Shown one piece after another: positions 54,696 to 64,000 of a stretch of 64,000 bases of DNA. The stretch's first letter is position 1, and the number at the start of each line of letters is the position of its first letter. The notes under the pieces were generated by a model. That model did no database searches. It was not told the origin of the DNA and saw only the letters and a list, made by a program, of their open reading frames with translations. The position numbers were made by a program, and so were the translations under genes. The stretch spans positions 793,501 through 857,500 of the forward strand of contig NC_092183.1 of the NCBI RefSeq assembly GCF_043641665.1. The letters are read 5' to 3'. Origin of the DNA: Enoplosus armatus (Eukaryota; Chordata; Actinopteri; Centrarchiformes; Enoplosidae).

Positions 54696-54814
54696 TTAGC
54701 TGTGTTTATTCATATTTCAAAGCAGGAGGAAATGTTTTGAAGCTGTTTGTGTGTGTGGGCTGAAGCTGCTGTGATCTGCTGTCAGAGGATATAATTAACA
54801 CTCAGTTATATTAA

Positions 54815-54848
<34 letters not shown>

Positions 54849-56719
54849 CTCAACATTAGCTGTTAGCTGAGGGTTTAGTTTAACTGAGGATTTAGCTTAG
54901 CTGGGGGTTTAGTTTAGCTCTAACTGGGTTTTGGTTATCTCAAGGTGGTTAGATCATGGTTTAGATTAACTGAGTTAGCTCAGGTTCTATTTTAGCTCAA
55001 TGACCAGGTTAGCTCAGGGTTTATGTTTAGCTGAGGGTTCAGTTAATTTATAAGCTTTCAGGTTAGGTCATGATTTGTGTTAGCTCAAGGTTAGAAATGG
55101 GGCTAATGTTTGTGTGAAAAGCCCTTTTTACTTTTCAACCAAATGCGTCTCAACCAGCACACAGAGTCTTTGTTGTAGAAAACATGACTGAAAACAGAGC
55201 TGAGGTTCTTCTTCTTCTTCCCCTGCTGAGGAACGGACGTCAGCTGATTTCCTGAACGTTCACATGATTCACCCTCTGTGATGTGACAAGCTTTCTGTTG
55301 TATTGAGACTGCTCATATCAGAGCTAATGCTAATAACATCAGTGTTTGTGTCGCTGTCAAATGATTCTTTATGAAAGAAAAACGGACTCTCTGTGAGCCT
55401 CTCATCCATTTCCTGTTTACTTTTCCAGCTGACGGAGCTTCTGTCTCTCCTGTCGTCATCCTCTCTGACGAAGAAACGACCATGACAGGAAATTAAAGAG
55501 CAGATAAGAAGCATGTGAACACACACACACACACACACACACACGAGCTGATTTCCATTTCCATCCGGATGCTTCTGTCAATCTCACACTCCTCAGTTTA
55601 ACATGTGAGGCAAACACACCCACACAGGTAAACAGGTGTTGTCCAGGTTACAGCAGGTTTTAATGGCGACACAGGGCAGAGGGCAGACACAGACTCAGGT
55701 ACAGTTTCACATCTCAACACAAAACAAAATGAAGATTAATGATGAGTGAATAATCTCATGTCTACATGTCTTACATCTCGTTAAGTAATGCCAAACCCCC
55801 TTAAAATAATGAAGGGATTTATAAATAGAGGAGAACAAATTATTTTTGTATGTTCCACCTTAAACAACAGCTCAGTTTGTAATGACACCTTCACCCCAAA
55901 GCCCTGTATTTTTAGTAATTTAATTAAATTCAAATAAGTAAGTTAAATTCATTTACTTTACAAATTCCTATAAACACCAAATGAGCATTTGCTAAACAGC
56001 AGCAGCAGGAACTGGTGACTGCAGTGTGTCCGTGTTCACTCTGCATACAAAGAGTTTCCAAAAACACGAGCAAAAGTATAAGAAGTGGCTTCAACAGTGT
56101 GTTTGTCTGCTCTAACATAAGCTGCTAACGTTAGCATGTCCAGCTCACTAGCTTATTACCTGGAGTAATATTTTGTGTTGGAGTCGGCCCTGGATGTTAT
56201 CAGAGTTGAAGCTAACGTTAGCGACTCTGTCCTGCAACAAGCACAATGCTGCTCTTTATTTCTGTCTTCGACATGGATCATCAACTGGTGAGGATGATGA
56301 TATTTTAACTTTCGCCTCAGCTTATTCTGCATCATTACACAGCGCTGAGTTAGCATCATAACATGCAGCCAGAGACGGGGTTTTCAACCAATAAATGGAT
56401 TTGAATTTGCATAAATCTATTCATATTAGTAGCTCTGTAAACCTGCACACAAGGCATCAGGCATAATGACATTTCTTACAGAGCCCCGACTTTGTAAACT
56501 TTGGCATTTTACAGAAATAATGGATCAATCATTTATATTTAATGTAGCGGTTAAGGACATGTGAGGGGCCGCGGACCGTCTCTCTGAGGACACTGTCCCT
56601 TTAAGAAGCGCTCAATGTCTGTTCTGACTGTGACGACAGGAAGTCTGATGATGAAGGTAAAACGTGATCAGAGACAACATCACAACATCTTCAGGTGTGT
56701 GTGTGTGTGTGTGTGTGTG

Positions 56720-58522
56720 TCACTCCTCAGTCTCTTCTTCTTCGCTGTAGTCGCTCAGAGGAAACTCACGACTCTCCTTCTGTGTGTTGTAGCTTTTCCT
56801 GTGCATCACACACTCCTGGTCGATGATCGCCTGCAACACACACACACACACACAGTTGATCAATACAATAAACCCACCTGTTTGTCTGTGTAATCTGTGT
56901 GTAATTGAGCGTTTATTAAGTAGAAATGTTTCCTCTGCCGCTTTGAGGGCAGCAGCCTCTGATCTGTGATCAGTCTAATCACTGTGTAATGACTTCACAC
57001 AAACACTTTGGCTTCAACATCACAGACACACACACTTCCTGCTGCCCTGTCAGGACCTGCCGCTACACTGTGTGTGTGTGTGTGTGAGACTTGATTTTAA
57101 TAGGCAGTGTACTGTCTACTGTGTGAACATGATTTGGTTTTGTTGACTGAGTGTTTTGGGGAAGTCGCTCAGGATGCAGCCGCATTAAATCCTGCAGCTG
57201 CAAGCCAGGTGACATCATCTGCAGGGACGTGTCCAAGGAGTGAAATCTGATTGGTCACCCCATCCCATTTTCCATAATTATGATTGGCTATCTGCCTGGT
57301 CGGAGGCGGGACCTTAGTTGGAACCAACAGTTTGACAAATATCTCTGAATGTGCATTGTTTTCTTTTGTATGCAGCCACTTTTGGAGGAACAATTCCTTG
57401 TTGAGGACTTAAAGAATAAAGTATGGAACCTGAACCGGCAAAGTGATTGTTGTAGGACAGAGGTTTTCAAACTGTGAGGCCCCTGAGGGACTGAGGGACA
57501 GTGGAGGGGGGTTGTGGAGGGACAGACATGAAGCAAAGATACTGTGTGAGGTGAAAGGGACAGGTGCATGCAGGTGTTGTAACAGCAAGTTAATGTAGTT
57601 TGACACGATTGGAGCTGCAGCTGTGAGCTAAGATTCTTTAAAACACATGCTAACAGCTGCTAACAGCTGATTCAGCTACTGTTAATGGAGATAATGTGAC
57701 TACATGAAAACAAATATAGACTACAAAAGGGGCTCAGGGAGCCGGGGATCAAACCACCAGCCCAGAGGACAACCCGCTCTACCTCCCGCGGGACAGTGTT
57801 AACCACCTCACCACCATGCCGCATTACAATGTTAATGGACACCTGCCAGCCAATCAGAACCAAGAGTTCTCAGTGGCTGTTGGTGTCAAACAACAATATT
57901 AAAGTGTTGGATGGAACAAACAACATCTGTTCTGAGTCTGAACAGTCGTGGAGCTAAACATATACAGTTTGTCCTGAGGGGGCGCTAAAGGAAAGATCAT
58001 GGAGTCATCAAATCTAAATGGTTCATCCTCTGGAGAGCAGCATCTTACTGGTCATCTGACTGGTAGTTCACTGGTTTCACTTCTTCAGTGATGTGAATAC
58101 TGTCTCACTGTGTTCAGATGTATATTTACCAGTTTCTCCTCTCTGACAGCAGGGTTACGTAACAGGAAGCAGAGTGGAGCATACAGGATGTTGATCACCC
58201 CGATAAACACCATGAGACAGGGAAAACCCACCGCCTGGACCAGAGCGCCCCCTGTGGACGGTCCTGGAACAACAGACACAGATTTTTAAATTCACTATCA
58301 TAAGAATATTCATATCTTTGTTTTATTCATTGAATTACTTTATGTGGGACCACATTTCCCATCAGGAGAGTGTTCCATTTGAGTCCATTTGAGTTATAAA
58401 ACTCAAGACCACGACTTCATTATGTCACTTTCTTAAAATTACAAATACTTAAGAGATTTTCAATAAAAACAAGTCCACTACTTTGACCATCTGTGGTCAC
58501 TTTTACCACCATCATGTATGTA

Positions 58523-58560
<38 letters not shown>

Positions 58561-58926
58561 CGATAGCGAACCCCATACACAGCGCCACGTCAGCGATAGC
58601 ATAGACGCTGCCGTAGACGGAGGCATGACGGATGTCGACCAGGTAACCCATGATGGCCATCATGGAGGAGTCCACCATTCCTGAAGGACAAAAATCATTC
58701 AGTTCAACAATTAAGAATCTGTACAAATCTGTAAAAGTGATCAGGGTGATTGTTTCCACAGTTAATATAATAAAATATCAAATCGTTTTTTGAATCTGTT
58801 AACCTACAAACACCTTCGATATCTGAGATTCAATGAGGAAAGGAACATGTTGACATTCACCTATAGCAAAGCCCAGACCTCCATTTGGTCCAATCAGACC
58901 GTAGATACTGGTGGCAAAAGGAACCT

Positions 58927-58970
<44 letters not shown>

Positions 58971-59520
58971 GTAACCGTGTAATGAAGCAGTTAAAGCTGT
59001 TAAAGGCACAGTAGTTAAATTGGGTGATTTTAACATTAAGTTTGGTTCCTGGTGGTGAGAGAAGAGATGAAAGAAATGTATAAAAAGATGATGTGTGTTG
59101 GTGCAGGTTCATTCATCAGATGGTTGGATGAATCAATGATGGATGGATGAACAGATTATTGGATTGATGGAGGGACACTTGGTTGGATGAGTGGATGGAT
59201 AAGTAGGAGGAATGAATGGATTGAAAGTTGATTTAATGGATGATGATTGATTAGATGTTGTACTTACACACAGCAGACTGACGCCAACGATGAACATCCC
59301 TAACATGGAGCAGAGCCACCTGCAGACACAGAAATACCCATCAGCCACCTGTCTGTCTGTGGTGTCTGTCTCTCTGTCTCTCTTATGCCTGCAGGTTTAC
59401 CAGAACCCTTCAGGATCAGGTCTGAACAGGACTCAGACTTTCCAGGAAAGTTAATCTGTTAATCTGCTGATTAAATTTCTTCCTCTATGACGCTCATATG
59501 AATTTAAGGAGACACGCACG

Positions 59521-59556
<36 letters not shown>

Positions 59557-60453
59557 TGTGTTTCCATCACCTCAGAGGACCCTAACCCTTAAACCAAGTC
59601 TAACCCTAAAATTTAAAGACTGACGTTATGGGGACTTGCGTTTTGTCCCACAATGTAACTGTGTAAACAGATACTGTATATGTCCCCACAACGTGAGTAA
59701 TACATGTCCACACACACACTGACCGTCCCATCTTGTTGGCCAGAACTCCGAACAGGTTTGTTCCTATCAGGTAAGAGATGCTGGCAGGGAGGAAGGCCAT
59801 ACCTGAAACACAACACACACCTGTGATGTAGTGGAGTAGCAGTAGTATTATAACGTATAATGTAATGGAAATACTCAAGTAAAGTACAAGTACCTCAAAT
59901 TTGTACTAAAGTACAGTACTTAGTTACATTCCACCACTGGTAAGAAGGGACAACTGGGCCAAAGAAGGAGGGAGGGAGTTAAGGCTGATCTATACGTCTG
60001 CATCGCTCTGCTATTACACCTCCACAACACTAGGTGGCGGTGGGGTTTCTATGCCACCGTATCGAGTTTCTTCCGGTTTCTTTGTGTACATCAGACAATG
60101 GTGACTGAAACTGATCAGGTCGTGTTTGAGTCGGAGCTAATGAATGTTGAACAGTTACTGTTGGTGAAATGAACGCAGAAGAGAGAGGAGACGTCGGAGG
60201 AGATGGAGTACGACTGTTGACCCGATGTGATGCGACCGAGTGGACCAATCACAGTCGCTGCGACGTGTAGTTACATTTCTGGGGAGGTGCAGGTCAGACT
60301 ACAGCGCAGACTCAACACAGAAGGATAGATCACAGGAGGGCGGTGGGTCGTACCAAGTTGCCATTTAGGGGAGCACATGGTCTGCATCATCCAGATGGGC
60401 AGAGTCGGCTCCAGGATGGCCACGCCCATGTTGGCGAAACACAGAGAGCCTGC

Positions 60454-60484
<31 letters not shown>

Positions 60485-61870
60485 TGAAAACTGTCTCTCT
60501 GCCCTGATGCACACTCACATTGAAGTGAATGGGTGAACCCCAAACAGACTTTAGGGGGTAAACGTGGTCTTACAGGTGAGGGGACGTCTTCTTACCTGCA
60601 CTGATGAGGATGTACGGATCTTTTAACAGCGTCAGTAACGGAGTCCCCTCCACGCTCTGAAACACACATACTGAAGCTAGTCATTCTGGTCCAGAACAAA
60701 CCACATTGAGTCAGACCAGACCAGACCAGACCAGATCAGTGTTAGTATGACAGTAGTGGTTTTAAAGTGGACTCACCCCAGGAGAGATCTTCGAAGGCTG
60801 CAGGATGCACAGCTGTAACACTGCAACACACAAACCCCTGAACGTGTTAACTGATCAGATCAGTGTACATGTACACAGGAGGTCACAGGTTCAAACCCCG
60901 GCAGCAGTAACATCATTTAGAGACACGGTTATTCACAGTTTCATCAGTGCATCATCTGATTCTAAGGTGAGAAACATTTAAAGTTTTATTAGACACCGAA
61001 ACTCACAGAGCACTTTACAAAGTCACAGACTCGTTTTTTACCTCCATCAAACACCGCCAGGAAGGCCAGGATCAGGAAGGGGGCGCTCTTCCCCACAAAC
61101 TCGTACATCACACTGCCGAATGGAGCTCCAACTGAAACACAACACACACACACACACACACATACATGATACAAGCAGAGACAGAAACACAACACACACA
61201 CGCACAGCTTGAAGTGTTTTAAATGTGTGTGATTTAGTACATCTGTCTTTGTGAGGACCAATTGAAGTTTTAAACCATTAAAGTGAGGACATTTTGCTTT
61301 GTTCAGGTTTAGTTTTAGGAGAGTAAAGTTCATGTGCATCTGTAAACATCTGTAAGGGTAGAAACACACACAGCTGCTGTGGAAATGATACAATGGAAAT
61401 ACCCAAGTCAAGTACCTCAAAACTGTACTTCTGCTGTACTACATCTCAGAGGTAAATATTGTACTTTTTACTGCACTACTGATCATTAAAACAAAATACT
61501 AATTACTAATAATAAATAACTAATAAATTATGATGACAAATTATTACAGATTAAACTATTCAGCAGAATATAAAGTCATAAATATAAAATATATATAGTC
61601 AGTAAACTGAGCTCCACCTTCAGCAGCTGCAACATTAAACTGATGAACACATCAATGCATCAATAATTATAATCAATAATATCATATATGTCTTATTCTG
61701 TATAATATATAATAATGTTATTCAATATGTATTTACTTTTGGTACTTTAAGTACATTTTGATGCTAATACTTTTGTACCTTTACTTCAGTAAAACATTCT
61801 GAATGTTTTCTACACTGTAGTACTTTTACTGCAGATCAGTAAAAGAACAGATCAGAGTACTTCTTCCAGC

Positions 61871-61918
<48 letters not shown>

Positions 61919-62015
61919 TCACTCAGGACTCCCATAGCCAGTCCTCCCAGTGCGATGCCCATGGCGATGCCTCTCTCTTCATCATCTGTGTACACACTGG
62001 CCAACATACCCAGAC

Positions 62016-62055
<40 letters not shown>

Positions 62056-63480
62056 ATGTGAGGTCACGTTATCATGACCAGAGTTTCTGAAAACATGGAA
62101 CACAGAGTTTGTGTGAACGCGTCCTGAATGTCGACCTGCCACAGAAGAGAAGGACGAGCCGATTCCCTGCAGAGAGCGAGCGAAGAACAGCAGAGCGTAG
62201 GTCCCTGAGAAGGCAAACACTGACACACACACACACACACACACACACACCATGAGACTCATAGAAAACACACTGTCGTCACTGTGTGTGTGTGTGTGTG
62301 TGACTTACTGATGGTGGACACAAACATGATGATAAAACCAGCGAACATGGGGATGTGATAGCCGACCCTGCAGAGACACACAGACTGTCAGTGAACATGA
62401 ATAAAAACACACGATGTTTGTGTTTGTGGATGTTTTGTGAGAAACAAAAGGTTTCTTCATCAGGATCATGAAGTTTTGATCATTTCATTCAAACTCTTAA
62501 ACTGCAGTCAGAAGCAGAAAATGAGAAAACTTATGAATCAAATCAATTCATAAACCCTTAACGTTGGTTTCTGTATGTTCTGAAGTCAAACTGACAGATT
62601 ATAATATGAATGTTTGTCAGATCACTACAGATGATGTTTGGATGGTTTTATGATGTGATGATGTGTTCGTCTACAGTTTCATTTAGAAACCAATTCATTT
62701 ATCCTCCATCTTTAAACACAAAGGCCACAACACATCACTTACACAACAATGGAGCCTGCTAACATTAGCTAATTAGCAGCATTGGACACATTTACATGTC
62801 GACCTGATGGTGGCGCTAGATTCGGCCATGTTTAATTTAGATAGACTTGTACTGAAACGTCACTGAGTGTGAGTTAGAGACCACTAAGACACCTGTTAGT
62901 GAGCGGGCCGACGAACGGGTTGACGAGCAGCTGGATGAGAGCTTTAGAGGCGAACAACAAACCAACACGAACATTTTCCTCCTCCAGAAACACACTGTCC
63001 TGAAGACAGGAGGACTCCTGCAGGAGAGAGGAGGAGCACATATGAATTCACCTGTAAACTCAGTGTCAGGTGAACATCATCCTCCACCTACTGTAGCATT
63101 TGTAGTCTTGTTGATCTGCAGGTCTGCGGCCCGGCTGCTCTGGTCTGTCGGCTCGGTGGTGGGAGTCGGTTCAGTCTGGATCTCCTGCAGACTGAAGGTC
63201 GAGTTGTCGAACAGGGACACCAGAGGAGGGAGGGTGGGAGGAGGCGACCGGAGGCTCTGCTCTGACTGTGTACCCAGGACCGGTGCACTGCGGCTGGGCT
63301 GAGGGAGCTGTGAGGGCTGGGAGGTCCGGCTGGAGGTCTGGAGGTTGGAGGGGGACTGTGAGGGTACTGTGCCCCAGCCTGGTGCACTGAGACTGGGCAG
63401 AGGGAGTAGGGAGGGCTGGGAGGTCTGGGGTTCTGGACTGGGATGCTCCATGGCGTAGAGGAATGTCGGGATGATTGGCA
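56720..63480 (-). CDS. slc18a1: Vesicular monoamine transporter 1 (first exon(s) outside window)
   Basis: Minus-strand exons: 63480-63092, 63017-62893, 62367-62309, 62219-62136, 62015-61923, 61131-61042, 60820-60777, 60656-60596, 60449-60354, 59802-59724, 59319-59268, 58924-58861, 58680-58561, 58263-58130, 56830-56720. Phases agree; 532 codons then TGA. This MFS-fold H+/monoamine antiporter (SLC18) loads serotonin and catecholamines into secretory vesicles. Present: the end of TM1 ([11 protein letters not shown]), a long glycosylated luminal loop, the [10 protein letters not shown] motif, [20 protein letters not shown], the YTDDEERG loop, [54 protein letters not shown], and a cytosolic acidic tail. 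[25 protein letters not shown] and INILYAPLC fit VMAT1 better than VMAT2. The luminal Cys pair (ESSCLQ and TMCSPK) is kept. TM1 with the catalytic-site Asp is beyond the right edge. Confidence 0.92.
56831..58129 (-). other. slc18a1: slc18a1 last intron, 1.3 kb
   Basis: Separates the last TM exon from the tail exon. It contains a tRNA-like SINE head at 57729-57828 and a CA run at its 3' end (56836-56853), plus otherwise unremarkable sequence. Confidence 0.7.
57729..57828 (-). mobile_element. tRNA-derived SINE-like fragment
   Basis: Minus strand: GGAGGTAGAGCGGGTTGTCC, then GGTGGTTTGATCCCCGGCTC. This looks like a tRNA-type A box (GGTAGAGCGGG) and B box (GGTTTGATCCCCG), in a form often seen as a fish SINE head. 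No proper cloverleaf can be drawn, so it is not called as a tRNA. Confidence 0.55.
58524..58557 (-). repeat. (AC)n after an slc18a1 donor
   Basis: Sense strand: GCTATCG|GTAACACACAC. Confidence 0.9.
58929..58967 (-). repeat. (GT)n before an slc18a1 acceptor
   Basis: Sense strand: (GT)n then TCAG before the exon at 58924. Confidence 0.9.
59860..59942. repeat. TACTT-rich dispersed repeat, terminal fragment
   Basis: AATACTCAAGTAAAGTACAA to TTACATTCCACCACTGG: the terminal part of the element type at 660-942 and 61440-61873. Confidence 0.55.
61440..61873. repeat. Dispersed TACTT-rich repeat (MITE-like), copy 2
   Basis: Shares ACATCAATGCATCAATAAT, AGTACATTTTGATGCTAATA and the end AGAGTACTTCTTCCAGCACT with copy 1 at 660-942. 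It lies in an slc18a1 intron right beside the (AC)n run near the donor at 61922. Confidence 0.6.
61874..61918 (-). repeat. (AC)n after an slc18a1 donor
   Basis: Sense strand: CTGA|GTGAGACACACAC. The acceptor end of the same intron (61139-61165) has GT on the sense strand. Confidence 0.9.
62020..62051 (-). repeat. (GT)n before an slc18a1 acceptor
   Basis: Sense strand: (GT)n then GTAG before the exon at 62015. Confidence 0.9.
62223..62303 (-). repeat. slc18a1: (AC)n and (GT)n at the two ends of an 89-nt intron
   Basis: Sense strand: donor ATCA|GTAAGTCACACAC (62308), AC to 62284, then GT at 62249-62223 and acceptor TCAG at 62220. Only about 35 nt separate the runs. Confidence 0.92.
62368..62892 (-). 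other. slc18a1: slc18a1 intron, 0.5 kb, nothing recognised
   Basis: Ordinary AT-rich intron between exons 63017-62893 and 62367-62309. Confidence 0.6.
63092..63480 (-). other. slc18a1: slc18a1 exon encoding TM1 end and the large luminal loop
   Basis: After [11 protein letters not shown] come about 120 residues rich in Pro, Ser, Gln and Thr. They contain N-glycosylation sequons near the end (DNSTF, INKTT, TNATV), as in VMAT luminal loop 1. Inside, [19 protein letters not shown] and [19 protein letters not shown] repeat with a 33-codon (99-bp) period, a partial third copy following. Acceptor CTCCAG|TG at 63480; donor ACA|GTAGGT at 63091. Confidence 0.85.
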
Positions 63481-63943
63481 CTGGAGGAGGAAGATTGATC
63501 CATTGATCCATTTATTGCTTGATTAAAATAAAGTTAATTCACACCATAAATATATTTACATCATAAATATATTTCTCTTTACAAACTTCTCTGGGAACCT
63601 GGATATTTCGGTCATTCGGAGGTTCAACACTTTGTTACAGAAGAATGATGAAACATGAAGTCGCTGATCGTCAAGAAACAAAAAACAGAGAAACTTCTCT
63701 TCTATTCCATTCTGTCCAGGAACCTTCTGGAAATTATTAGAGAATTATTCAGAAACGTCCGACTGCCTCAAAATACGTATTTTACCTCCAAAGGAAGCGA
63801 TTAGCGAGTCGAGATTCATTCATTCATTAAAAGGTGAAATGGACTTAAAACAACATATAAACCCATCAGAGGAGGAAAGAGACCGAAGGAGACAACTGTG
63901 AACTGAGACTGCAGGCTTTAAAGTTCAAGGTCAGGAGGTGTGT

Positions 63944-63974
<31 letters not shown>

Positions 63975-64000
63975 GGGGGGACCTCTGCAGCCTTTACATT
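63481..64000 (-). other. slc18a1: slc18a1 intron leading out of the window
   Basis: I find no exon encoding the VMAT N-terminus/TM1 here, so it must lie beyond 64000. It contains (GT)n at about 63942-63957 followed by a run of about 22 G (63959-63980). Confidence 0.6.

Larger units (their letters stand above)
52298..56719. other. Intergenic region between slc18a1 and tti2
   Basis: 4.4 kb with no exon I can support. It contains LINE 3' tails (52690-52812, 53798-53852), TACTT-rich repeat pieces (53376-53460, about 53950-54052), CA microsatellites (54606-54692, 54818-54847, 55519-55543), a GGTTTAG/TTAGCT-rich stretch (54850-55060), and two GCTAACGTTAGC palindromes (about 56125 and 56211). The left end should hold the tti2 promoter, the right end the slc18a1 3'UTR. 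Confidence 0.55.

Noticed and set aside
14758..56222. GCTAACGTTAGC palindromes as a specific regulatory code
   Set aside because: This palindrome is very common in fish genomes and occurs here at unrelated places (about 14758, 56125, 56211), so no function is claimed.
57729..57828. A functional tRNA
   Set aside because: A and B boxes are present but acceptor and anticodon stems do not pair.
56720..63480. VMAT2 (slc18a2) or the acetylcholine transporter
   Set aside because: [30 protein letters not shown] and INILYAPLC agree better with VMAT1, and the tti2 neighbour also fits the human 8p location of SLC18A1.

Overview
This is vertebrate, almost certainly teleost, nuclear DNA. The signs are short exons with GT-AG introns, very dense (CA)n/(GT)n and (TCTG)n microsatellites, tRNA-Ser and tRNA-Ala copies scattered in introns, fish-type L2-group LINE fragments, a Tx1-type L1 element, and four genes whose exons align with vertebrate proteins I recognise. 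All protein comparisons are from memory; nothing was searched.

Layout. (1) 1-13581, plus strand: the 3' part of complement C5 (26 exons, 975 codons before the stop). It starts inside the C5a segment and runs to the C-terminal netrin-like (C345C) domain. (2) 13582-15692: intergenic DNA and the probable promoter and 5'UTR of the next gene, with two RFX X-box-like palindromes. (3) 15693-47292, plus strand: centriolin (cntrl), modelled as 36 exons whose phases all agree (1628 codons including stop). Its introns carry three L2-group fragments, five tRNA-like copies, three minisatellites that each begin at a 5' splice site, an old L1 remnant, and a 3.8 kb Tx1-L1 element inserted in a (TC)n tract. 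(4) 48769-52297, minus strand: tti2, nine exons, 520 aa, convergent with cntrl. (5) 52298-56719: intergenic repeats. (6) 56720-63480, minus strand: slc18a1 (VMAT1), 15 exons; the first coding exon(s) with TM1 lie beyond the right edge.

The genes do not form one pathway. C5 is a secreted complement protein, centriolin a centrosomal scaffold, TTI2 a PIKK-maturation co-chaperone, and VMAT1 a vesicular monoamine/H+ antiporter. C5 next to cntrl recalls human 9q33, whereas tti2 and slc18a1 are both human 8p genes, so the window seems to cross a synteny junction.

The most interesting signals concern RNA processing and retrotransposition. Several introns have (AC)n after the donor and (GT)n before the acceptor on the sense strand, able to pair and bridge the splice sites. 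Two minisatellites multiply CAG|GTAC exon/intron junctions downstream of a real donor. The Tx1-type element sits in a TC microsatellite, has an intact ORF1 and endonuclease, and lacks its reverse-transcriptase core.
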